NCBI RefSeq assembly: GCF_002001105.1
Contig: NZ_MUNP01000074.1
Coordinates: 1 to 40,164 of the forward strand
Length of the DNA: 40,164 nucleotides
Direction: 5' to 3'
Source of the DNA: Rhodanobacter sp. C06
GTDB taxonomy: Bacteria; Pseudomonadota; Gammaproteobacteria; Xanthomonadales; Rhodanobacteraceae
Part shown: positions 7,850-16,663 of the stretch, piece by piece
Layout of the letters: each line of letters opens with the position of its first letter
Numbering within the stretch: the stretch's first letter is position 1
Notes under the pieces: model-generated
What the model saw: only the letters and a program-made list of their open reading frames with translations
What the model was told of the DNA's origin: nothing
Database searches by the model: none
Made by a program: the position numbers and the translations under genes

Positions 7850-9007
7850 ATGAAATACGCATTGTCCTGTCTGCTGCTTGCGGTGATGGTGGCCGCCACG
7901 GCGGCACCGGCGCACGCCGACGCGCCGGCGCGCTGGCCGAAGGCGCAGGCCCAGGCCTGGTACGCGAAACAGCCCTGGCCGGTGGGCAGCAACTACATTC
8001 CCTCGAACGCCATCAACGAGCTGGAGATGTGGCAGGCGGCCACGTTCGACCCGAAGCGCATCGACCAGGAATTGGGCTGGGCCGAGTCGCTGGGCATGAC
8101 CACCATGCGCGTGTTCCTGCACGACCTGCTCTGGAAGCAGGACGCGACCGGCTTCAAGCAGCGTATCAACACCTTCCTCGACATCGCGGCGAAGCACCAC
8201 ATCAAGCCGATCTTCGTGCTGTTCGATTCATGCTGGGATCCGGAGCCGAAGCTGGGTCCGCAGCACCCGCCGATTCCCGGTGTGCACAACTCCGGCTGGG
8301 TGCAATCGCCGGGCGTGGCGATGGACGATCGCAGCCAGTACCCGCGCTTCGAGCTGTACGTGAAGGACATCGTGGGCAGCTTCGCCAGCGACAACCGCAT
8401 CCTCGCCTGGGACGTGTGGAACGAGCCGGACAATCCGGGCGGTGGCAATTACGACGCGCGTGAGCCGAAGGACAAGTTCGAGCGCGTGGCCGAGCTGCTG
8501 CCGCAGGTGTTTGCCTGGGCGCGCAGCGAGCATCCGACCCAACCGCTCACCAGTGGCTTGTGGCATGACGCCGACTGGAGCCCGTCGGCGCACCTCAACG
8601 CGGTGGAGCGCACTCAGGTCGAACAGTCCGACATCATCAGCTTCCACGACTACGGCTGGCCGGAAGACTTCAAGCGCCGCGTGGCCCAGCTCAAGCTCTA
8701 CGGCCGGCCGCTGATCTGCACCGAGTACATGGCGCGCGGTGCCGGCTCCACCATCGACGGCGTGTTGCCGCTGGGCAAGAAGCTGGACGTGGGCATGGTC
8801 AACTGGGGCTTCGTGCTCGGCAAGACGCAGACCAACCTGCCGTGGGATTCCTGGCAGCGCCCCTACACGCTGCAGCCGCCCACGATCTGGTTCCACGATC
8901 TCTTGCACGAGGACGGCACACCGTATCGCGAGCGCGAGGCGCAGATCATTCGAGCGCTCAGCCACTCGCCGAAGGGCGTGGTGCCTGCGGCGGCGCTGAG
9001 TCCCTAA
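7850..9007 (+). CDS. Secreted clan GH-A glycoside hydrolase (GH5/cellulase-like)
   Basis: 385 residues; ATG at 7850 with GGAGG five bases ahead. Residues 1–23 are a signal peptide. A TIM-barrel hydrolase follows, with MRVFLHDLLW (86–95), the acid/base motif WDVWNEPDNP (E192) and the nucleophile strand LICTEYMARG (E292). The 100-residue spacing between the two glutamates is typical of clan GH-A retaining enzymes. The family is best described as GH5-like or 'cellulase family'; the specific substrate, such as a beta-galactan, mannan or xylan, is not decided by these motifs. It lies 109 bp after galM and ends just before a strong terminator, so galM and this gene may form one transcript. Confidence 0.75.
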   Translation: MKYALSCLLLAVMVAATAAPAHADAPARWPKAQAQAWYAKQPWPVGSNYIPSNAINELEMWQAATFDPKRIDQELGWAESLGMTTMRVFLHDLLWKQDATGFKQRINTFLDIAAKHHIKPIFVLFDSCWDPEPKLGPQHPPIPGVHNSGWVQSPGVAMDDRSQYPRFELYVKDIVGSFASDNRILAWDVWNEPDNPGGGNYDAREPKDKFERVAELLPQVFAWARSEHPTQPLTSGLWHDADWSPSAHLNAVERTQVEQSDIISFHDYGWPEDFKRRVAQLKLYGRPLICTEYMARGAGSTIDGVLPLGKKLDVGMVNWGFVLGKTQTNLPWDSWQRPYTLQPPTIWFHDLLHEDGTPYREREAQIIRALSHSPKGVVPAAALSP

Positions 9008-9058
9008 AACCTGCGCAAAAGAGCCGGCTTCGCCCGCTCCGACAGGTTCTGCTCGAGG

Positions 9059-9096
9059 AAAACGAAAACGCCCGGCCAGCCGGGCGTTTTCGTTTT
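9059..9096. terminator. Strong bidirectional rho-independent terminator
   Basis: AAAACGAAAACGCCCGGC and its exact complement GCCGGGCGTTTTCGTTTT form an almost uninterrupted 17–18-bp stem with a tiny loop, with A-run and T-run at the two ends. It ends the transcript of the preceding hydrolase. Confidence 0.85.
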
Positions 9097-9179
9097 GAAA
9101 GGGCCGTAGGAAAACGCCGATCCACGACGATGCGCTGCAGCATGACAAGTCGGTGCAAGTGATGCATCGTTAGTCATAT

Positions 9180-9188
9180 AGTACGACA
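9180..9188. promoter_or_regulatory. Candidate GntR/FadR-type operator, upstream copy
   Basis: AGTACGACA (complement TGTCGTACT) fits the TGTn3ACa pattern of FadR-subfamily operators and resembles TTTGTAATACATAAC before the regulator gene: both read TTTGT..TAC on the minus strand. It lies about 190 bp before the receptor start. Prediction only. Confidence 0.4.
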
Positions 9189-9196
9189 AATAGATT

Positions 9197-9209
9197 ATTG
9201 TCAGACTAT
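9197..9209. promoter_or_regulatory. Candidate GntR/FadR-type operator, promoter-proximal copy
   Basis: ATTGTCAGACTAT is a 13-base near-palindrome (arms ATTGTC and GACTAT about a central A) with the T.GTC.GAC.A layout typical of FadR-type GntR regulators. It is in the AT-rich island before the receptor gene and 21 bp (centre to centre) from the other copy, about two helical turns. Confidence 0.45.
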
Positions 9210-9376
9210 TGAAAACATGCCGGGCGGTGCGCGCAGTGGAGGGCGGATCTCCTTCAGGCAGGCGGCTCCATCGAGGCTGGTCAGTCACCGTGAACGACGG
9301 GATGAGCCAGCGGGCATCGACATTCCACTCATCGCTGCTGTTAAGCACGATCTAACGAACCTTGGGGAGAAAACGT

Positions 9377-12178
9377 ATGAAGCATCCGATCCTGGTCTCA
9401 TGCACGGCAACGCTGCTGGCGAGCGCCATCGGTGCCTGCTTTTTCCCGGCGCATGCCGCCGATGCGTTACCGGGCAATGCGACGGCTGCCGCACAGGACG
9501 CGACGAGCCAGACGCCCGCTGCCAAGACCAAGGAGGACAAGAACAAGCAGCGTGAGGAGGCGCAGAAGAATGCCGTCAACCTGTCCACGATCACCGTGAC
9601 CCCGTTGCGCAGCAGCCTGGAAAGCGCGCAGACGATCAAGCAGAACTCGCGCATGGTGGTCGATTCCATCGTGGCCGAGGACATCGGCAAGCTGCCGGAC
9701 AACAGCGTCGCCGACGCCATGCAGCGCATCACCGGCGTGCAGGTCGCGCCGGATTTCCAAGGGGAGACGGCTTCCGTGGTCATCCGTGGCTTGCCAAACG
9801 TCGCCACCACGCTGAACGGGCGTGAGATCTTCAGCGGTGTAGGCCGTGCTTTTGCGTTCCAGAATCTGCCGGCCACGGCAGTCAAAGACGTCAAGGTCTA
9901 CAAGACCAGCGAAGCGAGCCTGATCGATGGCGGCATCGCTGGCCTCGTCGACATGGAGTTGTATCGTCCGTTCGACTTCGCCGGCAGCAAGGTAGCCGGC
10001 ACCTTCACCAAGACGTACAGCCACTTCGGGGGGCACGTCGATCCCACCGGAAGTTTCCTGCTCAGCAATCGCTGGAGCACGGGCATCGGCGAAATCGGCG
10101 CCTTGGTCAACGTTGGCTATAGCCGCCAGCACTACGACTACAACGCGGTGTGGGGGGATTTCCCGAAGGTATTGACCGATGGCAGCGGCAGCCCGATCCG
10201 CACCGGTAGCGGCAACCTGATCGCGGCACCGAACGGTTTCGGTGCCGACTACAACATCGGCGATCGCACGCGCGAGGAGTTCAACTACGCGTTGCAGTGG
10301 AAGCCGAACGATTCCACCGAGGTCTACCTGGAAGGCATCTACGACTGGGATTCCGACAGATACAACCAGCCGTTCTATTTCTCGTTCCCGGTCGGTTCGG
10401 TCACGCCTACTCAGTACACGGTGGGCAACAACTGCTACGCCAACCAGTTGACCGGCTCGCCGTACCAGGGACAGACCATCTGCGATGCCACCAGCGGCAC
10501 GTGGACGGGCAACACTTACGCGGCCACCAGCACGCAGGCGCATACGGAATGGGGGCACGACATCCAGAATTCGCTGGGTGTGAAGTGGCATGGCGATCGC
10601 CTGAGCCTATCCAGCGACTTGTCGTTCAACACGACGTCGTTTGAAGAGCAGACCTTCATCGTGGACACGTTCCTGAAGGCGCCGATCACCACCGTGTGGA
10701 CAGGCACCGCGGGCAACCAGCAGAACTGGGGCCTGGGCGGCAATCCGCAAACCAATCCGGCCAACTACTACCTCAACGGCCTGTTCCAGGACTGGAACGA
10801 ACAGCGTGCACAGCAGTGGGCATGGCGCGCCGACGGCAACTTCGACATCAACGGCGATTTCTTCCAGTATCTCGATTTCGGCGCGCGCTATGCAGACCAC
10901 AAGGCCGAGTACCACGGCAGCTACGACATCTCCACGCCACCACCGGGCGGCACCGGTGCGATCTCCCTGAATCCGAATCCGGCCAACCAGGTCATCGCTC
11001 GCTTCCCGAACGGCTACTTCTGCAGCGAGCCGACCACGTCCGCGCTCCCGGTTACATGGCTAAGTGGCTGCTACAACTTCCTGACCAGCAATGCCGATGC
11101 GATCCGCGCTCTCTACGGCCTGCCCGCCGGGCCTGCGGCGGAGAATCCCGGGCGCTACTACCAAATCGAAGAGAAATCCTCGGCAGGCTATGCCCAGTTG
11201 GGCTATGGCAACACACTGTTGGGCCTGTCGTTCGATGGCTTGCTTGGCATGCGCGTGGAACGCATGCAGCGCCACTTGAATGCATATTCCTATGACGCAT
11301 CGACCAACATCTACACGCCGCTGTCCGATTCCACAAGCGCGCCCGTCTACCTGCCAAACTTCAGCTTCAACTTGCATTTCACGGATCAACTGCAACTGCG
11401 CCTGGTGGCGGCCAAGACGCTCACCTACCCCGGCTTTGGAGCGTTGAACCCATCGATTTCGCTGAATCCGGGCACCATCAATCGTGCAGGTGCCGCCAGC
11501 AGCGGCAATCCCGACCTCAAGCCGACACGTTCGAACAATTACGACGCATCGCTGGAGTGGTACTTCGGGCCGGCCAGCTACATCAGCGGTGGCCTCTTCT
11601 ATCGCGACATCAACGGGTACATCCAGAACTACACCACGAATGTCATCATCGGCGGCCAGCCGTACCAGTTGAATTCGCCGCAAAGCGCCGGTTCCGGTCA
11701 TCTCGATGGCGCTGAGTTCGCCTACCAGCAGTTCTTCGATTTCCTGCCGGGCGTTCTCAGCGGGCTGGGTGCGCAGTTCAACTACACCTACATCGAGGGT
11801 TCGACGCGCTCGCCGCAGTATCTCGGTGGCCCGATGACACAGTCGCCGCTGCAGAACGTTTCCAAGAACAACTACAACGCGGTGCTGATGTACGAGCGCT
11901 ACAACTGGTCGGCGCGACTGGCCTACAACTTCCGCAGCCGCTACATCGACGGCTTCAACCAGCCGACCGTGGCCGGCATTTACGACGAGGTCAAGCCGGC
12001 GAACCAGGTGGATTTCTCGTTGGGCTATGACATCAACAAGAACGTCACGGTGGTGTTCAACGCCACGAACATTCTAGGTGCCAACCTCCACCAGTACTGG
12101 GGTAGCGGCGATACGCGGCCACGCGACATCCGCTATCAGGATCGCACCGTCGGCTTGGGTGTGCGCGTCAAGATGTAG
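9377..12178 (+). CDS. TonB-dependent outer-membrane receptor (oligosaccharide type)
   Basis: 933 residues; ATG at 9377 with GGGGAGA ahead. A signal peptide (1–27, ending in FPAHAA) is followed by a Thr/Lys-rich linker, a plug domain (about 72–200) with AEDIGKLPDNSVADAMQRITGVQV and VVIRGLPNVATTLNGREIFSG, then a 22-strand barrel that ends in the typical aromatic/hydrophobic tail (TVGLGVRVKM). The AEDIGKLPD signature is common in the large receptor class of Caulobacter and xanthomonads that imports plant oligosaccharides. It lacks an N-terminal STN signalling domain, so it is a transporter rather than a transducer. Flanking hydrolases and the galactose operon suggest uptake of galactose- or arabinose-containing oligosaccharides. 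A leader of about 165 bp follows the candidate operators. Confidence 0.9.
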   Translation: MKHPILVSCTATLLASAIGACFFPAHAADALPGNATAAAQDATSQTPAAKTKEDKNKQREEAQKNAVNLSTITVTPLRSSLESAQTIKQNSRMVVDSIVAEDIGKLPDNSVADAMQRITGVQVAPDFQGETASVVIRGLPNVATTLNGREIFSGVGRAFAFQNLPATAVKDVKVYKTSEASLIDGGIAGLVDMELYRPFDFAGSKVAGTFTKTYSHFGGHVDPTGSFLLSNRWSTGIGEIGALVNVGYSRQHYDYNAVWGDFPKVLTDGSGSPIRTGSGNLIAAPNGFGADYNIGDRTREEFNYALQWKPNDSTEVYLEGIYDWDSDRYNQPFYFSFPVGSVTPTQYTVGNNCYANQLTGSPYQGQTICDATSGTWTGNTYAATSTQAHTEWGHDIQNSLGVKWHGDRLSLSSDLSFNTTSFEEQTFIVDTFLKAPITTVWTGTAGNQQNWGLGGNPQTNPANYYLNGLFQDWNEQRAQQWAWRADGNFDINGDFFQYLDFGARYADHKAEYHGSYDISTPPPGGTGAISLNPNPANQVIARFPNGYFCSEPTTSALPVTWLSGCYNFLTSNADAIRALYGLPAGPAAENPGRYYQIEEKSSAGYAQLGYGNTLLGLSFDGLLGMRVERMQRHLNAYSYDASTNIYTPLSDSTSAPVYLPNFSFNLHFTDQLQLRLVAAKTLTYPGFGALNPSISLNPGTINRAGAASSGNPDLKPTRSNNYDASLEWYFGPASYISGGLFYRDINGYIQNYTTNVIIGGQPYQLNSPQSAGSGHLDGAEFAYQQFFDFLPGVLSGLGAQFNYTYIEGSTRSPQYLGGPMTQSPLQNVSKNNYNAVLMYERYNWSARLAYNFRSRYIDGFNQPTVAGIYDEVKPANQVDFSLGYDINKNVTVVFNATNILGANLHQYWGSGDTRPRDIRYQDRTVGLGVRVKM

Positions 12179-12185
12179 GCACCTA

Positions 12186-12225
12186 CGGCGGTGGCGACAC
12201 CCTCCCCGCGCCACCGCCGCTTTTT
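12186..12225 (+). terminator. Rho-independent terminator after the receptor gene
   Basis: CGGCGGTGGCG (12186–12196) pairs with CGCCACCGCCG (12209–12219), an 11-bp GC stem, followed by C and a run of five T. It lies eight bases after the receptor stop. Confidence 0.8.
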
Positions 12226-12409
12226 CTTCATGGGTCGATGTGTCGCGCATGCGGGCCCTCGTGATCCGGGATCGCGCCTGCGCCTCGCGTTCGACAGCGA
12301 TGACTCCATCCATGCCAATGGCCCAATGACCGGGCTGGCCCGCGATCACAATGCATCCTCTGCCACGCCGGCCCCGCCACATTCAACCGGACTTTCCTGG
12401 AGCCCGCGC

Positions 12410-13984
12410 ATGAAACGTCCCGTCATCGTCATTGCCATGGGTCTGTGCGTACTGTCCGCCGCTCCATCGGCTGCAGTGCAGCCAGGTGATGCGCCCGTCG
12501 GCACCGTGCTGGCGAAAGGTGTGGGCTACCCGGTGTTGGTACAGCTCGCCCACCAGGCCGACCCGTCGGCCAACGGCCGTGTGCTTTTGGCCTTCGAACG
12601 TGATGGCATGGGCGGCATTCCGCTGTACGTGCGCGAACCGGGGCAGCGCGACTGGCGCTTCACGGAGAATGTGACCGACCAGGCGCATCGCGGTGATGCC
12701 GACTGGCAATTGCGCTGGCAACCGAACCTGTACGAACTGCCGCGCGCCAGTGGGCCGCTGCCGGCAGGTACCGTACTGCTGGCCGCGAACGCCACCGGCA
12801 ACGATGCCCGAGGCAGGGTGGTCAGCGAGGATCTGCAGCTCTATGCCTCGGACGACGGCGGACACACGTGGCGTTACCGCAGCTCGATCATCAAGGGTGG
12901 CGGCAAGCCCGAGGACAAGGACAACCACGGCGTGTGGGAGCCGAACCTGCGCGTGCTGGACGATGGCCGCCTGGTGGCCTGGTACTCCAGCGAGCAGCAC
13001 AAGGCCGCGGGCTACAACCAGTTGCTGGCGCACAAGGTGTCCGGCGACGGCGGCCGCACCTGGAGCGCCGAACACATCGACGTGGCGATCCCCGGTGGCG
13101 TGGAGCGTCCCGGCATGACGGTGGTCGACCGCTTGCCCGACGGCCGCTACGTGATGAGCTACGAGGACATCGATGGCCCGCAGAACGGCCACGTCTACTT
13201 GAAGTTCAGTCGCGACGGACTGGATTGGGGTGATCCCGCCGACCGCGGCACACCGGTGCAGACGCAGGCCGGCGCCTGGCCCGCTGCTTCGCCGATCGTG
13301 AAGTGGCTGCCGGTGGGTGGTCACGGCGGCACGATCGCGGTGCTGGCCGAGCGTGCCGGCGGGGGCGGCGACCCGGGCGGCCGCGCGATCTACTGGAACA
13401 ATGACCTTGGCCGCGGCGCGTGGTGGGAAGCGCCGGCGCCGGTGCAGAAGCTCACTGGCAACATCCACGCCGGCTGGACCCAGGCACTGTTGCTGCAGCA
13501 GGACGGCACACTGCTGCACCTCAGCTCGTCGTCCTCGTCCGCGGCGCCCGCCGATGCGCGTGCCAACGTCATCCTGAAGGCCAGCGCGCCGGCACGCTTC
13601 GATCGTTACGAGGCGGAAGACGCAGCGCGCCACTGGGCGGTGCAGATTGACGATCCGACCACCTCCAACCGGCGCAAGGCGCGCGTGGCCGCGCCGCCGC
13701 TCGGCCGACTCGACTTCGCGGTGCATGCCGCCACGGACGGTCCACGTCTGCTGCGCGTGCGCTGGCAGGATCTCGGCTTTCCGACGCAGCCGGTGTTGCG
13801 CATCGACGGGCGGGCGATCGCGGCCGGTGGCACGCGCGACGACCGCGACGGCTGGCGCATTACCAGCTTCCGCGCACCGCTGCGCGCCGGCGACCACACG
13901 ATCGCCGTGGGTGGCTCGGTGCACGCGCTGGACATCGATTACCTGCAGATCGACGCCGCCGGTTCCCAGGCGTCCGGCGACTAG
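12410..13984 (+). CDS. Secreted sialidase-fold glycoside hydrolase (GH93-like) with C-terminal carbohydrate-binding module
   Basis: 524 residues; ATG at 12410 preceded by GGAG at seven bases. Residues 1–22 form a signal peptide. A six-bladed propeller follows with Asp-box motifs at 147–154 (SDDGGHTW), 211–218 (SGDGGRTW) and about 267–273, plus conserved WEPNLRVLDDGRLVAWYSSEQH (176–197, acid-rich active-site face). After a serine-rich hinge (SSSSSS, 372–377) comes a beta-sandwich beginning RYEAEDA (399–405), the usual start of CBM35/CBM6-type modules. GH93 enzymes are exo-alpha-1,5-arabinanases; the similarity is by fold and context, so exact activity is unproven. Its stop codon shares CTAG with that of the convergent GH43 gene. 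Confidence 0.7.
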   Translation: MKRPVIVIAMGLCVLSAAPSAAVQPGDAPVGTVLAKGVGYPVLVQLAHQADPSANGRVLLAFERDGMGGIPLYVREPGQRDWRFTENVTDQAHRGDADWQLRWQPNLYELPRASGPLPAGTVLLAANATGNDARGRVVSEDLQLYASDDGGHTWRYRSSIIKGGGKPEDKDNHGVWEPNLRVLDDGRLVAWYSSEQHKAAGYNQLLAHKVSGDGGRTWSAEHIDVAIPGGVERPGMTVVDRLPDGRYVMSYEDIDGPQNGHVYLKFSRDGLDWGDPADRGTPVQTQAGAWPAASPIVKWLPVGGHGGTIAVLAERAGGGGDPGGRAIYWNNDLGRGAWWEAPAPVQKLTGNIHAGWTQALLLQQDGTLLHLSSSSSSAAPADARANVILKASAPARFDRYEAEDAARHWAVQIDDPTTSNRRKARVAAPPLGRLDFAVHAATDGPRLLRVRWQDLGFPTQPVLRIDGRAIAAGGTRDDRDGWRITSFRAPLRAGDHTIAVGGSVHALDIDYLQIDAAGSQASGD

Positions 13985-15072
13985 CGCGGATGCGGAGGGG
14001 CCTGGACTTCGTCCTGCCTCGACGGCACCGCCAGCGGCACGTCCGCCTTCACCGGCACGCCGAAGTCGGGTGTGCCGTCCGCGCGCCAGTGCATCTGCTG
14101 CATGCGCGGCGAGCGGCGCGGGCCGCACTTCCAGCCGGGACCGCCGTTGGCGTGGTAGATGATCCACGTCTGCTTGCCGTCCGGCGACTTGAAGAAGCCA
14201 TTGTGGCCTGGCGCGTAGACACCGTTGGCCGGCGACTGGGCAAACACCGGCTGCGGCGACTTGTGCCACGCCGCGGGATCGAGTGGATCGGCATCCGGCG
14301 CGGCGCTGAGCAGGCCCAGCGCGTAATGGTCGGACCAGCAGGCGCTGGCGGAGTAGCTGAGGAACAGCTTGCCGGTGGGGCCTTCGAGGAACTCCGGCCC
14401 TTCCAGGATCTTCCGTCCGCCCTGCATCTCCCATGCATAGGTGGGCTGGGCGATGTCCGCTTGCGGCGTGCCCAGCGTCCACGGGTTCGTCATCGGCGCG
14501 ATCACCAGGTCGCTGTGGTCGCCGACGTAGGCGGAATAGACGAAGTACAGCTTGTCGCGCAATTGGAACACGGTGCCGTCGATGCCGTTGTGGTCGGTCT
14601 TCAGCATGCCTCGCGAAATCCATTGCCCCTGCGTGGGATCGGGCGAGGCGTTCTCCAGCACGTAGAGGTGGCGGTGCGTGTCGTCGTCGTGCGCCTTGTC
14701 GGCGGCGGTGTAGTACAGGTACCACTTGCCGTCGAGGAAGTGCAGCTCCGGCGCCCATACCGCGGCGGAGCCGGGCCCGCTGGCTGGCGCGCGCCAGACC
14801 ACGGTGGCCGGCGCCGCGGCGAGACGGCCCAGGTCGCGCGTCTTCCACAATGCGATGCGGTCGCCCAGTGTGTTGGTGTAATAGTAGAAGCCGTCGTGCT
14901 GCGCCACCCACGGGTCCGGCCCCGTGGGCAGCAGCGGGTTGCGGAAGGTCTCGCTGGCGGCGGCGAGATTCGCCGCCACGGCAATCGCAAGCAGTGATGC
15001 CGCCAGCACGACCCGTCGCCGCCAACGCGGACGACGAGCTTGGGTGTTCGTGCGGATCGGCGTCGAGTGCAC
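13981..15072 (-). CDS. Secreted GH43 glycoside hydrolase (arabinanase/arabinofuranosidase-like)
   Basis: 363 residues from a GTG start at 15072, four bases after the symporter stop, so the two are co-transcribed. An Arg-rich n-region and hydrophobic core (20–38) form the signal peptide. The five-bladed propeller has the three GH43 catalytic acids: D53 in GPDPW (base), D165 in NGIDGTVF (pKa modulator) and E224 in EGPEF (acid). Other family marks are WAPELHFLDGKWYLYYTA (106–123) and APGHNGFFKSPDG. GH43 enzymes are inverting and remove alpha-L-arabinofuranosyl, beta-xylosyl or beta-1,3-galactosyl units; this one looks most like arabinofuranosidase/arabinanase members. Its place at the end of a galactose operon suggests trimming of arabinose side chains from a galactan. 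Confidence 0.85.
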   Translation of the reverse strand: MHSTPIRTNTQARRPRWRRRVVLAASLLAIAVAANLAAASETFRNPLLPTGPDPWVAQHDGFYYYTNTLGDRIALWKTRDLGRLAAAPATVVWRAPASGPGSAAVWAPELHFLDGKWYLYYTAADKAHDDDTHRHLYVLENASPDPTQGQWISRGMLKTDHNGIDGTVFQLRDKLYFVYSAYVGDHSDLVIAPMTNPWTLGTPQADIAQPTYAWEMQGGRKILEGPEFLEGPTGKLFLSYSASACWSDHYALGLLSAAPDADPLDPAAWHKSPQPVFAQSPANGVYAPGHNGFFKSPDGKQTWIIYHANGGPGWKCGPRRSPRMQQMHWRADGTPDFGVPVKADVPLAVPSRQDEVQAPPHPR

Positions 15073-15076
15073 GGTC

Positions 15077-16468
15077 TTACTGCCCGATCCGCCGCAGCGG
15101 CTGGCCCGCCATCAGCTTGCGCTCGATCTGTTCCAGCGTGACGCCCTTGGTCTCCGGCACCAGCCAGATGGTGAACGCGATGAATACCACGTTGAATGCG
15201 GCGTACAGCCAGAACGTCTCGGCCTGGCCGATGCCGTTGAGCAGCGGCAGGAACGAGAGGCCTACCAGCCAGTTCGCCACCCAGTTGGTGAAGGTGGAGC
15301 AGCCGATGCCGAAGTCGCGGCCCTTCAGCGGCTGGATTTCCGAGCACAGCGTCCAGATCAGCGGGCCGGCCGACATCGCGAAGCCGACGATGAACACCAG
15401 CAGCATGACCACGGTGAAGGTCTGTTCGCCGTGGCTGTGGATGCCCAGGTGCATCATCGTGCCGACCACGCCGAGGCCGATCGCCATCACCACGAAGCCG
15501 ATGTACAGGATCGGCTTGCGGCCCAGCTTGTCGACCAGGCCGATCGCGATGAAGGTGGCCAGCACGTTGACCAGGCCCACTATCGCGGTGAACCACATCT
15601 GCGATTCGGTGTTGTAGCCCATGTCCTGGAAGATGCGCGGCGCGTAGTACATCACCACGTTCATGCCGGTGAGCTGCTGCATCACCTGCAGCAGCACGCC
15701 CAGGCCCACCGAGCGGCGGAAGTTGCGGTTCTGCTGGAAGAGATGCCAACCGCGCTGCGGCGTCTTCAGCTGTTCGCTGATCTCGCCGATTTCCTTGGCG
15801 ATGGCGCCGTTGCTGCCGAGCAGCTTGCGCAGCACCTGCTCGGCCTCCGGCTGGCGGTCCTTCATCATCAGCCAGCGCGGACTTTCCGGCAGGAAGGCCA
15901 CGCCGAACAGGAACAGCGCGCCGGGGATCGCGATCACGCCCAGCATCCAGCGCCAGTTGCCCGAGTAGCTGAAGGCGGTGTCGGAGAGGAAGGCGACCAG
16001 GATGCCGATGGTGATCATCAGCTGGTACAGCGAGATCATCGCGCCGCGGATCGATTCCGGCGCGATCTCGGCCAGGTACAGCGGTGCGGTGAAGCTGGCG
16101 AGGCCGATCGCGAGGCCGAGCACGAGGCGGCCCACGATCAGCACGTGCGGCGTCCAGGCCAGGCCGCACAACACCGAGCCGCCCACGAACAGCACGGCAC
16201 CGAGGATCAGCGTGCGTTTGCGACCCAGCTGGCTGGACAGCCAGCCCGCCGCCAGCGCGCCCAGTGCGGCGCCCAGCATCATGATGCTGACGATCCAGCC
16301 GAGCATGTCGTCGCCGATGCCGAAGTCCTTCTGCAGGAATTGCTGCGCGCCGGAGATCACGCCGATGTCGAGGCCGAACATCAGGCCGGCCAGCGCGGCG
16401 AGGATGCAGGTGAAGACGGCGGTGGCCTTGCCGTGCGTGGCGGCGGGTGGTGCGGTGGTGGCGCTCAT
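15077..16468 (-). CDS. Sugar:proton symporter (GalP/AraE-like, MFS sugar porter)
   Basis: 463 residues, ATG at 16468 with GGGGAG six bases ahead. Twelve membrane helices with sugar-porter hallmarks: GFDIGVISGA-like FGLDIGVISGA in helix 1, GRKRTL after helix 2, RLVLGLAIGLAS and LAEIAPESIRGA in helices 4–5, PESPRWLMMK before the central loop, QQLTGMNVVMYYAPRIF in helix 7, DKLGRKP, and VPETKG after helix 12. This is the family of E. coli GalP, AraE and XylE, importing monosaccharides across the inner membrane with protons. Placed between the galactose-oxidation genes and a GH43 gene, it probably brings in galactose or arabinose. A repeat-filled gap of 195 bp separates it from the lactonase gene, so it may also have its own promoter. 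Confidence 0.92.
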   Translation of the reverse strand: MSATTAPPAATHGKATAVFTCILAALAGLMFGLDIGVISGAQQFLQKDFGIGDDMLGWIVSIMMLGAALGALAAGWLSSQLGRKRTLILGAVLFVGGSVLCGLAWTPHVLIVGRLVLGLAIGLASFTAPLYLAEIAPESIRGAMISLYQLMITIGILVAFLSDTAFSYSGNWRWMLGVIAIPGALFLFGVAFLPESPRWLMMKDRQPEAEQVLRKLLGSNGAIAKEIGEISEQLKTPQRGWHLFQQNRNFRRSVGLGVLLQVMQQLTGMNVVMYYAPRIFQDMGYNTESQMWFTAIVGLVNVLATFIAIGLVDKLGRKPILYIGFVVMAIGLGVVGTMMHLGIHSHGEQTFTVVMLLVFIVGFAMSAGPLIWTLCSEIQPLKGRDFGIGCSTFTNWVANWLVGLSFLPLLNGIGQAETFWLYAAFNVVFIAFTIWLVPETKGVTLEQIERKLMAGQPLRRIGQ

Positions 16469-16520
16469 GCGTTACTCCCCGTGGAATGGCGTGCGACTTC
16501 GGCTGGAAGCTTTCCCGGAT

Positions 16521-16625
16521 TCGTTCGCCCTGAGCGTAGCGCCAAAGGCGCGAAGTCGAAGGGTCCGAAGTCCGGGAGGCATATGTGTTTCGACTTCGCG
16601 GAACTGCGTTCCGCTACGCTCAACA
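16521..16625. repeat. Pair of inverted REP-like repeats (GAGCGTAGC…GCGAAGTCGAA type)
   Basis: TTCGCCCTGAGCGTAGC … GCGAAGTCGAAGGG (16523–16563) is followed by an inverted copy, TTCGACTTCGCG … GCTACGCTCA (16589–16622). Each unit has its own small hairpin, and the pair can fold into one long stem. This motif is a widespread intergenic repeat in gammaproteobacteria. It splits the galactose operon between the lactonase and symporter genes. Confidence 0.65.
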
Positions 16626-16663
16626 CCAACGGCTCCCGATCATGCGTCATCTTTCGACGACGC

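Noticed and set aside
12383-15025. 880-codon minus-strand frame across the GH93-like and GH43 genes
   Set aside because: Antisense and off-frame shadow of two genes with clear catalytic motifs, caused by high GC at third positions.
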